Below, piece after piece: positions 48,531 through 56,356 of a stretch of DNA of 64,000 bases (within the stretch, counting starts at the first letter, position 1; every line of letters begins with the position of its first letter). Where the stretch lies: contig NZ_OX458333.1 of the NCBI RefSeq assembly GCF_949769195.1, forward strand, positions 3,477,001-3,541,000, given 5' to 3'. A model generated the notes under the pieces. The model was not told the origin of the DNA, searched no databases, and saw only the letters and a list, made by a program, of their open reading frames with translations. The DNA comes from Methylocaldum szegediense. GTDB taxonomy: Bacteria > Pseudomonadota > Gammaproteobacteria > Methylococcales > Methylococcaceae. The position numbers and the translations under genes were made by a program.

Positions 48531-48661
48531 GATTAAATTTTCATTATAAACATAAAAAAACCTGATATAATATATCGCTTAACCGTTTGTGTTGGTTGGC
48601 TTGGTGTTGCGTGAGCAGCACCATCTTAGGTAGGTCACAAGCGACCGGAAAGGAAGGATTT

Positions 48662-48868
48662 ATGCTGATATTGACTCGTAGAGTCGGTGAGACTCTGATG
48701 ATCGGGGATGATGTAACGGTTACCGTGTTAGGGGTGAAGGGTAATCAGGTTCGCATCGGTGTAAACGCGCCCAAGGAAGTTTCTGTGCATCGGGAAGAGA
48801 TCTATGAGCGTATAAAGCGGGAGCAGCAGGCTCAATCGTCAGAAAAAACAGCTGAGCACACGGAATAG
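48662..48868 (+). CDS. csrA: Carbon storage regulator CsrA
   Basis: CsrA binds GGA motifs in mRNA leaders to control carbon flow, motility and biofilm genes. It has 68 residues from the ATG at 48662 ([20 protein letters not shown]), with the RNA-binding [12 protein letters not shown] block. A longer frame from 48587 adds non-conserved residues. AAAGGAAGGATTT precedes the start, and that GGA could itself bind CsrA. A TATAAT is at 48566-48571 with no good -35. Linkage to tRNA-Ser downstream is standard. Confidence 0.96.
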   Translation: MLILTRRVGETLMIGDDVTVTVLGVKGNQVRIGVNAPKEVSVHREEIYERIKREQQAQSSEKTAEHTE

Positions 48869-48880
48869 GTCGGTTATAAT
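48852..48880 (+). promoter_or_regulatory. Candidate promoter for tRNA-Ser, overlapping the csrA 3' end
   Basis: TATAAT (48875-48880) is an exact -10, with CTGAGC (48852-48857) 17 bases upstream as a partial -35. The -35 lies within the last codons of csrA and the -10 just after its stop. The tRNA begins 12 bases past the -10, so transcripts would start close to its 5' end. Confidence 0.5.
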
Positions 48881-48892
48881 CTCGTTAGCTTC

Positions 48893-48985
48893 GGAGAGAT
48901 GGCCGAGAGGCTGAAGGCGCTCCCCTGCTAAGGGAGTATAGGGCCAAAAGCTCTATCGAGGGTTCGAATCCCTCTCTCTCCGCCA
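48893..48985 (+). tRNA. tRNA-Ser (anticodon GCT)
   Basis: 93 bases including an encoded CCA. The acceptor strand GGAGAGA pairs with TCTCTCC, followed by G-CCA at 48982-48985. The anticodon stem CTCCC/GGGAG encloses CTGCTAA, giving anticodon GCT for AGC and AGU serine codons. A long variable arm with GGGCCAAAAGCTC is seen, as expected for a type II tRNA, and GGTTCGAATCC forms the T arm. It lies downstream of csrA, as in many gammaproteobacteria. Confidence 0.96.
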
Positions 48986-49128
48986 TTCCACTAAGGTTTA
49001 GAAGACTTTGGGTGGCGAACGCGCGAAAGACGTTCGGGTCTGCATTCCGTCTCCAAATTAACCCTTAACGACGCTGATCTGCTGCACTGGCTTACATTGC
49101 GGCATGTCTATCTGTCGGTTAGAGGGTC

Positions 49129-49156
49129 TTAACAGGTGCGGGTTTTTCGGTATAAT
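49129..49156 (+). promoter_or_regulatory. Candidate promoter for rpsP-rimM-trmD-rplS
   Basis: TTAACA (49129-49134) and TATAAT (49151-49156) with a 16-base spacer match 5 of 6 and 6 of 6 consensus positions. They lie 45 to 72 bases upstream of the rpsP ATG in the 215-base gap after tRNA-Ser. This is the best sigma-70 pair I found in the window. Confidence 0.68.
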
Positions 49157-49200
49157 AGCCTGTTTTTTCTGGTTGTTCTTGCATCCTAAGAGGAATTTTA

Positions 49201-49464
49201 ATGGTCACGATTCGTCTTGCCCGTGCTGGCGCAAAAAAGCGTCCGTTTTACCACGTTGTCGTCGCTGACAGCAGATGTAAACGAGATGGCCGCCACATTG
49301 AGCGGGTCGGGTTCTTTAATCCCATTGCTTCCGGGAAAGAAGAAAGACTGCGTTTGGATGATGCTCGGATTCAGTATTGGTTGAGTCAGGGCGCCAAGAC
49401 AAGCGAGCGGGTTCATTCGTTGATCAAAGAATTCCGCAGGAAAGCAGGCACGACTACCGAATAG
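49201..49464 (+). CDS. rpsP: 30S ribosomal protein S16
   Basis: S16 is an early 30S assembly protein. It has 87 residues and opens [20 protein letters not shown], followed by [20 protein letters not shown]. The ATG is preceded by AGAGGAATTTTA. It begins the rpsP-rimM-trmD-rplS operon. Confidence 0.98.
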   Translation: MVTIRLARAGAKKRPFYHVVVADSRCKRDGRHIERVGFFNPIASGKEERLRLDDARIQYWLSQGAKTSERVHSLIKEFRRKAGTTTE

Positions 49465-49493
49465 AGGCGTCGCGGCGATATACGTTCGCCACA

Positions 49494-49994
49494 GTGGGCC
49501 GGCAGATTATCGCGGGCGAAGTGGCGGGCGCGTTTGGCGTCCGGGGATGGGTAAAGGTCCGCTCCTATACGGAACCGCCTGACAATATAGTGGGTTATTC
49601 GCCTTGGTTAATCGGGAACGAGGCGGCTCGAAAGGAATTCAAAGTCGTTTCCGGTCGTCGTCACGGTAATTGGATGGTAGTCTGCTTGGAGGGTGTGGAT
49701 ACCCGAGACCAGGCTCTGCAGCTGTCTGGTCTGAAGATCTTCGTCGATAGAAGTCAATTCGAACCTACGAAGCCGGGTGAATATTACTGGGCTGATTTGA
49801 TTGGGCTCGAGGTTCGGGAAACATCTGGTCGCAGCTTGGGTACTGTGGTCAGCATGATGGAAACCGGTGCAAATGACGTTATGGTGGTGCAAGGCGAACG
49901 GGAGCGCTTGATACCGTTCGTGGTTGGAGAGTTCGTCAAGAGTGTCGACTTGAATCAGGGGGTCCTGATCGTGGATTGGGATCCTGATTTCTAA
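49494..49994 (+). CDS. rimM: Ribosome maturation factor RimM
   Basis: RimM helps mature the 30S head and binds S19. It has 166 residues from the GTG at 49494. The conserved start of the domain, GEVAGAFGVRGWVKVRSYTE, lies 8 residues on. The PRC-barrel part shows GEYYWADLIGLEVRE, and the end IPFVVGEFVKSVDLNQGVLI. No ATG is available after the rpsP stop and no strong Shine-Dalgarno site precedes the GTG, so the exact start is uncertain. Frames from 49377 overlap rpsP and are not used. Confidence 0.9.
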   Translation: MGRQIIAGEVAGAFGVRGWVKVRSYTEPPDNIVGYSPWLIGNEAARKEFKVVSGRRHGNWMVVCLEGVDTRDQALQLSGLKIFVDRSQFEPTKPGEYYWADLIGLEVRETSGRSLGTVVSMMETGANDVMVVQGERERLIPFVVGEFVKSVDLNQGVLIVDWDPDF

Positions 49995-50006
49995 AGCCGT
50001 CGATCA

Positions 50007-50756
50007 ATGCGTTTCGATGTCGTCACCCTGTTCCCTGAAATGGTTGATAGCGCTGCCAGATATGGTGTGACGGGGAGGGCGATTGAGCAAGGGATAGTTG
50101 ACCTCAAGCTCTGGAATCCACGCGATTGGGCACCGGACCGACATCGGACGGTCGATGATCGCCCCTATGGCGGTGGACCGGGGATGGTCATGAAAGTGGA
50201 GCCGCTGCGCAGCGCCATTCGCGCGGCAAGAGCCGATTCGGACCTGCCTGCGAAGACGATTTATTTAAGCCCGCAGGGTGGTTTGTTGACGCAAGATGTC
50301 GTCGTGCGCCTTGCTCGATGTCCGAGACTGATTCTCGTTGCCGGACGCTACGAGGGAGTCGATGAGCGGCTAATCGAGTTGGAAATCGATGAAGAATGGT
50401 CGATAGGCGATTACGTGTTGAGTGGCGGCGAGCTTGCGGTGCTGGTGATGTTCGATGCGGTGGTCAGGCTGTTGCCCGGCGTTTTAGGGCATGCGGATTC
50501 GGCCGTTCAGGATTCCCATATGGCGGGGTTGTTGGACTGCCCCCATTACACACGGCCGGAAGTGGTTGATGGTCGACGAGTACCGCAGGTTTTGCAAAGC
50601 GGGGATCACGGCGCGATCAGACGTTGGCGCCTGAAACAGTCCCTTGGTCGAACATGGTTAAGAAGGCCGGATTTATTGGCTAAGCTGGAGCTCGATGCGG
50701 AGCAGCGGAGCCTGCTGGAAGAGTTTAAACACGAATTTTACGCCGGAACGAATTAA
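50007..50756 (+). CDS. trmD: tRNA (guanine-N1-)-methyltransferase
   Basis: TrmD methylates G37 of tRNAs to prevent frameshifting, with SAM bound in a trefoil knot. It has 249 residues. The N-terminal [20 protein letters not shown], the [17 protein letters not shown] block, [20 protein letters not shown], and the [20 protein letters not shown] segment are diagnostic. It lies 12 bases after rimM and 11 before rplS. Confidence 0.97.
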   Translation: MRFDVVTLFPEMVDSAARYGVTGRAIEQGIVDLKLWNPRDWAPDRHRTVDDRPYGGGPGMVMKVEPLRSAIRAARADSDLPAKTIYLSPQGGLLTQDVVVRLARCPRLILVAGRYEGVDERLIELEIDEEWSIGDYVLSGGELAVLVMFDAVVRLLPGVLGHADSAVQDSHMAGLLDCPHYTRPEVVDGRRVPQVLQSGDHGAIRRWRLKQSLGRTWLRRPDLLAKLELDAEQRSLLEEFKHEFYAGTN

Positions 50757-50767
50757 GGGGAATCGCA

Positions 50768-51118
50768 ATGTCCAGTCACATTATTCAACAACTCGAGCGC
50801 GAATGGATGAGCAGGAAAACGGTCCCGGATTTCGGTCCAGGAGACACTGTGGTCGTGCAGGTGAAGGTAAAGGAAGGAAATCGCGAGCGCTTGCAAGCCT
50901 TCGAAGGTGTAGTTATCGCGAAGCGGAACAGGGGATATAACTCCGCTTTCACGGTCCGCAAAATATCTCATGGCGAAGGCGTGGAAAGGGTTTTCCTGAC
51001 CTACAGCCCACAAGTCCAAGAAATTCAGGTCAAACGTCGCGGTGACGTTCGTCGCGCGAAGCTTTATTACCTCCGTACTCGTGCTGGCAAGGCAGCTAGA
51101 ATTAAAGAAAAAATTTGA
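50768..51118 (+). CDS. rplS: 50S ribosomal protein L19
   Basis: L19 sits at the subunit interface. It has 116 residues. Typical blocks are the [20 protein letters not shown] and [11 protein letters not shown] segments and the C-terminal [31 protein letters not shown] gives the ribosome-binding site. It ends the operon, with a terminator 43 bases beyond its stop. Confidence 0.97.
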   Translation: MSSHIIQQLEREWMSRKTVPDFGPGDTVVVQVKVKEGNRERLQAFEGVVIAKRNRGYNSAFTVRKISHGEGVERVFLTYSPQVQEIQVKRRGDVRRAKLYYLRTRAGKAARIKEKI

Positions 51119-51161
51119 TAGGGGCGAAGGATCGCCGCTGCGACTGATACGATGATCGATA

Positions 51162-51190
51162 CGGGCAGCGTTCGCTGCCCGTTTCTTGTC
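51162..51190 (+). terminator. Rho-independent terminator after rplS
   Basis: CGGGCAGC (51162-51169) and GCTGCCCG (51174-51181) form a perfect 8-pair stem with a GTTC loop, followed by the T-rich TTTCTTGT. It lies between rplS and xerD, ending the rpsP operon. Confidence 0.85.
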
Positions 51191-51242
51191 TTGGGGGAAA
51201 CTAATTAGGGAGCACTTTGCAAGAAGCTGCCGCTCGTAAAGC

Positions 51243-52172
51243 GTGAAGGCCATGGGCTTGAATGAACTGCGTGTTGCTGATTCTGACGCTGACCTGATCC
51301 GGCGTTTTGTAAATGCCTTGTGGGTAGAAGAAGGATTAAGCGAGAACACGCAGAAAGCATACTGCAGCGATATCTCCCTATTTGCCGTTTGGTTGAGCAA
51401 TACCCATCAAAAGGCGCTTTGCGAAGCCGACACGGGCGAGATAGAGGGCTATTTGGCACTCAAATATCGTCAAAAGGCAAGCGAGCGGAGCAGCGCCAGA
51501 TTATTATCAAGCCTGCGTAAGTTTTATCTGTTCGCGCTTCGTGAAGGAAGCGTGGATAGAGATCCGACTGCGTCCATAGAGGCGCCCCGGATTGGTCGTA
51601 CTCTGCCAAAGACGTTGACAGAAAAGGATGTGGAAGCGCTGTTGGCGGCTCCCAATAGTGATGAGCCTTTGGGCTGCCGTGACCGCGCTATGTTGGAGGT
51701 GCTTTATGCTACCGGGCTTCGAGTGAGCGAATTAGTCGGGCTCAAGCTCGGACAACTGAATCTCCGTCAAGGTGTTGTTCGCGTGGTGGGTAAAGGAAGC
51801 AAGGATCGCTTGGTTCCGATTGGGGAAGAGGCTGAGGATTGGGTGAATCGTTACCTTAAGACCGCGCGGCTAGCTATTTTAAGAGGGCGGCGCAGCGAGT
51901 ATCTGTTCGTCACGGATCGCGGAGCGGGTATGACCCGTCAGGCGTTCTGGCACCTCATCAAGCGGTATGCCTTTCTCGCCGGAATCCGCAAGCCGTTGTC
52001 GCCGCATACCTTGAGACACGCCTTTGCCACGCATTTGTTGAATCACGGCGCGGATCTTCGGGTGGTTCAACTCCTGCTGGGGCACAGCGATTTATCGAGC
52101 ACCCAGATTTATACTCACGTGGCGCAGGAGCGCTTGAAGGACCTCCATGCCCGCTGTCATCCGCGCGGGTGA
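51243..52172 (+). CDS. xerD: Site-specific tyrosine recombinase XerD
   Basis: XerD with XerC resolves chromosome dimers at dif. It has 309 residues. The N-terminal SAM-like domain (EEGLSENTQKAYCSDISLFA) and the catalytic domain carry all key residues: Arg in ATGLRVSELV, Lys in VVGKGSKDRL, His and Arg in HTLRHAFATHLL, His in LLGHSDLSST, and the Tyr nucleophile in TQIYTHVAQ. The start may be GTG 51243 or ATG 51252. No clear Shine-Dalgarno site distinguishes them. It stands after the rplS terminator. Confidence 0.94.
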   Translation: MKAMGLNELRVADSDADLIRRFVNALWVEEGLSENTQKAYCSDISLFAVWLSNTHQKALCEADTGEIEGYLALKYRQKASERSSARLLSSLRKFYLFALREGSVDRDPTASIEAPRIGRTLPKTLTEKDVEALLAAPNSDEPLGCRDRAMLEVLYATGLRVSELVGLKLGQLNLRQGVVRVVGKGSKDRLVPIGEEAEDWVNRYLKTARLAILRGRRSEYLFVTDRGAGMTRQAFWHLIKRYAFLAGIRKPLSPHTLRHAFATHLLNHGADLRVVQLLLGHSDLSSTQIYTHVAQERLKDLHARCHPRG

Positions 52173-52199
52173 AACCATTCTGAGCTTAACCGAGGATTT

Positions 52200-52988
52200 A
52201 TGACTCTGAGTATTCATCCTACGGCGTGCGTCGCTTCTGATGCCAGATTGGGGGCTCGCGTATCAGTCGGCCCTTACGCCGTGATCGAAAGTGGTGCCGA
52301 AATCGGGGACGGTTGCCGGATCGAGGCTCATGCGGTCATCCATTCATTCGTCCGAATGGGCAAGAACAACCATGTCTTTCCGCAGGCTGTCATTGGCGGC
52401 CTGCCACAGGATTTGAGCTTCGATCCTCTTACGGCAACTTACGTGGAGATTGGTGACGGCAACGTATTCCGCGAAGGTGTGACCGTGAGCCGGGCAACTC
52501 AGAAGGGCAGTGCTACACGGATCGGTGCGAACAACTATCTGATGAATAACAGTCATGTGGCCCACGATTGCTGTCTGGGCGACCATAATATCTTCGCTAG
52601 TGGCGCTACGCTAGGCGGTCATGTACAGGTTGGAGATCGTGTCTTTTTCGGCGGCGGGGTCATGGTTCACCAGTTCTGCCGTATCGGCAGTTACGCAATC
52701 TTGCAGGGACTTGCGGGCATCAATAAGGACGTGATTCCTTTTACCATGGTCGGAGGAAGACCAGGCAAGCATTATCGGATCAACCTGGTGGGGCTACGGC
52801 GCGCGGGGATCGACGGAGGTCGTCTCAAGGCGGTTTCGGCTGCCTACCGTCGCTTGCGAAACAAGATGAGCCTCGACGACCTGCCGGATACGCCGGAACT
52901 CGTTTATCTTCGGCGCTGGCTAGCGGAAGAGTCGAGGCGCCATGGAACCCTAGGCTTTATCGAGCTACCTTCCCGCGGCGACGATTGA
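52200..52988 (+). CDS. lpxA: Lipid A acyltransferase LpxA (probable amide-forming type)
   Basis: LpxA transfers a 3-hydroxyacyl group from ACP to the 3-position of UDP-GlcNAc, the first lipid A step. It has 262 residues, with hexapeptide repeats of the left-handed helix. The catalytic histidine is in SHVAHDCCLGDHNIF. The region reading VGGRPGKHYRINLVGLRRAG differs from the E. coli counterpart. Because gnnA and gnnB follow, the expected substrate is UDP-GlcNAc3N, giving an amide at position 3. That is inferred from context, not shown by the sequence alone. Confidence 0.93.
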   Translation: MTLSIHPTACVASDARLGARVSVGPYAVIESGAEIGDGCRIEAHAVIHSFVRMGKNNHVFPQAVIGGLPQDLSFDPLTATYVEIGDGNVFREGVTVSRATQKGSATRIGANNYLMNNSHVAHDCCLGDHNIFASGATLGGHVQVGDRVFFGGGVMVHQFCRIGSYAILQGLAGINKDVIPFTMVGGRPGKHYRINLVGLRRAGIDGGRLKAVSAAYRRLRNKMSLDDLPDTPELVYLRRWLAEESRRHGTLGFIELPSRGDD

Positions 52989-53036
52989 TGGTTCGACTGG
53001 TCGGGGCGTCTGTTTTATCAGCCAAAGAATAGCGTC

Positions 53037-53972
53037 ATGAGTGCACTGAAATGCGCCGTGGTCGGCGTCGGTTATTTAGGGAAATTCCACGCGGAAAAGT
53101 ATGCCGCACTTCCCGATTGCGAGTTGGTCGCCGTCGTCGATACCGACCCAGCGACCGCTCAGACCGTAGCGGAGAAGACAGCTTGCCAGGCCTTGACCGA
53201 TTATCGGGAACTACTCGGTCGCGTCGATGCTGTGAGCATCGTAGTGCCGACCAGTTTGCACCACCAAGTGGCTAAGGACTTTTTGATAGCTGGCGCGCAT
53301 GTCTTGGTGGAAAAACCGATCACGGTAACAGTAGCGGAGGCCGACGAGCTCGTCCGCATCGCCGAAGAAAAATGCCTCACTCTCATGGTGGGACATCTGG
53401 AACGCTTCAATGCGGCTCTGCTGGCGCTTGATTTGACGGAGGACAAGCCGATTTTCATCGAGTCGCACCGTTTGGCGCCATTCAAGCCACGCGCCAATGA
53501 TGTCAGCGTGGTGTTGGACCTCATGATCCACGACATCGATATCATTCTGGATCTGGTCGATTGTGAAGTAGACCGTATAGATGCCAAAGGCGTGCCGGTG
53601 TTGACCGGAGACATCGATATCGCCAACGCACGCATCTCGTTCAAGAACGGCAGCGTGGCCAATGTCACGGCGAGCCGAGTCAGCCAGAAAGTCGAGCGCA
53701 AGATGCGCCTGTTCATGCCCAAAGCCTATATTTCGGTCGATTTCCAGAATCGAGTATTGACCCGCCATCGCAAAGGCGAGGGCGAGATGTTTCCGGGCAT
53801 ACCGGAGATCGTTAGCGAGGAGTCGGTGTTCGAGAACGGCGACGCTCTGATGGAGGAAATCAAGCATTTTGTCGCCTGTATTCGCAACCGCCGTGAGCCT
53901 TTGATATCCGGCCATGCGGGGCGACGTGCCCTGGCAACCGCTACCGAGATTACCCGGCTGCTCAACGCCTAA
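53037..53972 (+). CDS. gnnA: UDP-GlcNAc 3-dehydrogenase GnnA (Gfo/Idh family)
   Basis: GnnA oxidises the 3-hydroxyl of UDP-GlcNAc to a ketone with NAD. It has 311 residues of the Gfo/Idh/MocA family: the nucleotide fold CAVVGVGYLGKFHAEKYAAL, VVDTDPATAQ, and the active-site motif VLVEKPITVTVAEAD with the conserved lysine and proline. The C-terminal domain carries DLMIHDIDIILDLVD. It lies 48 bases after lpxA, in the arrangement described for GnnA/GnnB. Without context it could be any Gfo/Idh enzyme. Confidence 0.85.
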   Translation: MSALKCAVVGVGYLGKFHAEKYAALPDCELVAVVDTDPATAQTVAEKTACQALTDYRELLGRVDAVSIVVPTSLHHQVAKDFLIAGAHVLVEKPITVTVAEADELVRIAEEKCLTLMVGHLERFNAALLALDLTEDKPIFIESHRLAPFKPRANDVSVVLDLMIHDIDIILDLVDCEVDRIDAKGVPVLTGDIDIANARISFKNGSVANVTASRVSQKVERKMRLFMPKAYISVDFQNRVLTRHRKGEGEMFPGIPEIVSEESVFENGDALMEEIKHFVACIRNRREPLISGHAGRRALATATEITRLLNA

Positions 53973-54079
53973 ACCTTCATGCGTTAACGGTGGTGCTGCC
54001 CCCTTCGGCACTGCGGTCGCCGGGGTACGAATCCCAAGAACGGCCGCCATGACAACGCCTAGATAGAGAGATAAAACTC

Positions 54080-55177
54080 ATGATCCCCATGGTTGACTTG
54101 AAAGCCCAATACCTGCAACTCAAGGACGAAATCGATCAAAGCTTGAGCCAGGTATTGGACAGTTGCGCTTTTGTCCTGGGACCGAACGTTAAGGCGTTCG
54201 AAGAGGAAGCGGCGGCTTATCTGGGGGTCAAGCATGCGATCGGTGTCGCTTCGGGAACCGACGCCCTGCATCTTGCACTTTTGGCGGCCGGCATCGGTCA
54301 AGGGGACGAAGTGATCACGACGCCTTTTACCTTCATCGCTACCGCCGAAGCGATTCGGTATGTGGGTGCAAAGCCGGTGTTCGTGGATATTGACCCTAAA
54401 ACCTTCAATATCGATCCCAATGCTATCGAAGCAGCGATCACGGAAAAGACCGCTGCGGTCATGCCGGTACATTTGTTCGGGCAGCCGGCGGATATGTCGA
54501 GGATTGCCGCGGTCTGTGAAAAACATGCGCTCAAGATGGTTGAAGATTGTGCCCAATCTTTCGGCGCGTCCATCGGCGGGCGGCAGACCGGCAGCTTTGG
54601 CGTTAGCGCAGGATTTAGCTTTTTTCCAAGCAAGAATCTCGGCTGCTATGGCGATGGCGGTTTGGTTACCACCAACGATGATGATATTGCCGCAAAGATC
54701 AAAATGTTGCGAAATCACGGGTCCGAGGTGCGTTACTACCACGACGTGATCGGTTACAACAGCCGGCTCGACGAATTACAGGCGGCGATTCTGCGCATCA
54801 AGCTGAAGCGAATCGACGATTTCAATCTGAATCGGCGCCGTGTTGCCCATCTGTATTCCGAGTTGCTAGCGGATCTGCCTGTGACCACGCCTTACGAAGA
54901 CGGCGTGGGCGTACATGTTTACCACCAGTACACGATCTTGACCGACCAACGGGACACTATCATGCAGGCGCTGCAGAACGCCGGCATCGCCTGCGCGATC
55001 TATTATCCGGTTCCGCTCCATCGGCAAAAGGTATTTGCCGACGAGTGTGCGGGGCTGAACCTGCCGGTTACAGAAGCGGTTGCCGCGAGTTGCCTGTCCC
55101 TGCCTATTTATCCCGAACTCCAGGACGCTGACATCCGTCGCATCGTGTCGGTCATCCGTGCGGCTTTGAATGGCTGA
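54080..55177 (+). CDS. gnnB: UDP-3-ketoGlcNAc aminotransferase GnnB (DegT/DnrJ family)
   Basis: GnnB transaminates the GnnA product to UDP-GlcNAc3N using glutamate and PLP. It has 365 residues of the DegT/DnrJ/EryC1 fold: MVDLKAQYLQLKDEIDQSL, GVASGTDALHLALLAAGIG, the PLP lysine in FSFFPSKNLGCYGDGG, and the GYNSRLDELQAAIL block. It is 107 bases after gnnA and overlaps lpxB by 8 bases at its end. The neighbours lpxA, gnnA and lpxB support the assignment. Confidence 0.86.
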   Translation: MIPMVDLKAQYLQLKDEIDQSLSQVLDSCAFVLGPNVKAFEEEAAAYLGVKHAIGVASGTDALHLALLAAGIGQGDEVITTPFTFIATAEAIRYVGAKPVFVDIDPKTFNIDPNAIEAAITEKTAAVMPVHLFGQPADMSRIAAVCEKHALKMVEDCAQSFGASIGGRQTGSFGVSAGFSFFPSKNLGCYGDGGLVTTNDDDIAAKIKMLRNHGSEVRYYHDVIGYNSRLDELQAAILRIKLKRIDDFNLNRRRVAHLYSELLADLPVTTPYEDGVGVHVYHQYTILTDQRDTIMQALQNAGIACAIYYPVPLHRQKVFADECAGLNLPVTEAVAASCLSLPIYPELQDADIRRIVSVIRAALNG

Positions 55178-56321
55178 TCAGTCGCCCCTCGTTATGCTGA
55201 GCGCAGGAGAAGCTTCGGGCGATCTCCACGCCGCCAATCTATTCCGGGAATTGAAACAACTGATTCCGAACCTTCGCGGTATAGGCATGGGCGGTGCCAG
55301 AATGCGTGAGGCAGGAATCGAGATCCGTTACGATTCCACACATCTCGCCGTGATCGGACTTACCGAGGTGATCAGGCATTACGGTGAGATACGTCGTGCA
55401 CTTCGGTTGATGCAGCGTATCGCATGCGAGGAGAAACCGGATCTTCTAATCTGTGTCGACTACAAGGAGTTCAACTTCCGTCTGGCCCGGAAGGCGAAGA
55501 AAGGTGGTGTCAAGGTCCTGTTCTACGTGAGTCCGCAGGTTTGGGCCTGGCGTCCTGGGCGCGTGAAGACCTACGGCCGGATCGTCGATCACATGGCGGT
55601 GATTTTCCCGTTCGAAGTGCCTTTTTACGAAGCATACAACGTACCGGTGACCTATGTCGGTCATCCCTTGGCGGGAAAAGTGAAGCCGTCCATCGGACGC
55701 GCCGAAGCGATGGAAAGATTTGGGCTTTCCGTTGAAGGCCCGGTCATCGGCCTGTTGCCGGGCAGCCGGATCAACGAGATCAATCGGCTTCTGCCTGTCA
55801 TTCTGGGTGCCGCCGGACGCCTCTCCCATGAGTTTGCGGAAGCGCAATTTCTTCTGTTTCGGGCGCCGTCGATCTCAGCTGAACTGTTGCAAAGCCATCT
55901 CGCACGAAGCGATGTTCCGATCCGCGTGACGGAAGGCCAGGATTATGATGCGTTGCAGTGCTGCGACGCCGTGATTACGGTTTCTGGAACCGCGACGCTC
56001 GAAGTGGCGCTCTTGGGCGTACCGATGGTCATTGTTTATCGGTTGACACCCATTAGTTACTGGCTTGGGCGGGTTTTGGTGCGGATTCCGTATATCGGAT
56101 TGCCGAATATCTTGGCGGGCCGCCATGTGGTCCGCGAATTTATCCAGCACGACGCGACCGCGGACAATATCGCCGGCGAAATCGCGAGAATCCTTCGGGA
56201 TCGTGATTATGCCGAAGCGATGCGGCAATCACTCCGGCGAATTAGGGATGACTTGGGCGATGCGAACGGCCCGGCCAAGCTCGCGCAGCTCGCGGCGGAT
56301 ATGTTGAAAAAAGGTGGATAG
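55170..56321 (+). CDS. lpxB: Lipid A disaccharide synthase
   Basis: LpxB joins UDP-diacyl-glucosamine and lipid X to form the tetra-acyl disaccharide. It has 383 residues of the GT19 family. MLSAGEASGDLHAANLFREL near the N-terminus, the FYVSPQVWAWRPGRVKT block, VTYVGHPLAG, GLLPGSRINEI and the C-terminal VSGTATLEVALLGVPMVIVY are diagnostic. Its start overlaps the gnnB end, so translation is probably coupled. The last 35 bases before the convergent gene hold a palindrome. Confidence 0.96.
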   Translation: MADQSPLVMLSAGEASGDLHAANLFRELKQLIPNLRGIGMGGARMREAGIEIRYDSTHLAVIGLTEVIRHYGEIRRALRLMQRIACEEKPDLLICVDYKEFNFRLARKAKKGGVKVLFYVSPQVWAWRPGRVKTYGRIVDHMAVIFPFEVPFYEAYNVPVTYVGHPLAGKVKPSIGRAEAMERFGLSVEGPVIGLLPGSRINEINRLLPVILGAAGRLSHEFAEAQFLLFRAPSISAELLQSHLARSDVPIRVTEGQDYDALQCCDAVITVSGTATLEVALLGVPMVIVYRLTPISYWLGRVLVRIPYIGLPNILAGRHVVREFIQHDATADNIAGEIARILRDRDYAEAMRQSLRRIRDDLGDANGPAKLAQLAADMLKKGG

Positions 56322-56330
56322 TGAAATTTC

Positions 56331-56346
56331 CCATCCGGCCGGATGG
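56331..56346. terminator. Perfect 16-base palindrome between convergent genes
   Basis: CCATCCGGCCGGATGG is its own reverse complement and lies in the 35-base gap between the stop of lpxB and the stop of the EAL gene on the other strand. It forms a 6-pair stem with a GGCC loop in either direction. It may end transcription from both sides, though no T-run flanks it. A protein-binding site is also possible. Confidence 0.4.
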
Positions 56347-56356
56347 CTTCGACCGG

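Noticed and set aside
53211..54050. 279-codon open frame on the minus strand
   Set aside because: Antisense to gnnA, whose Gfo/Idh motifs are clear. It is a GC-biased shadow frame.
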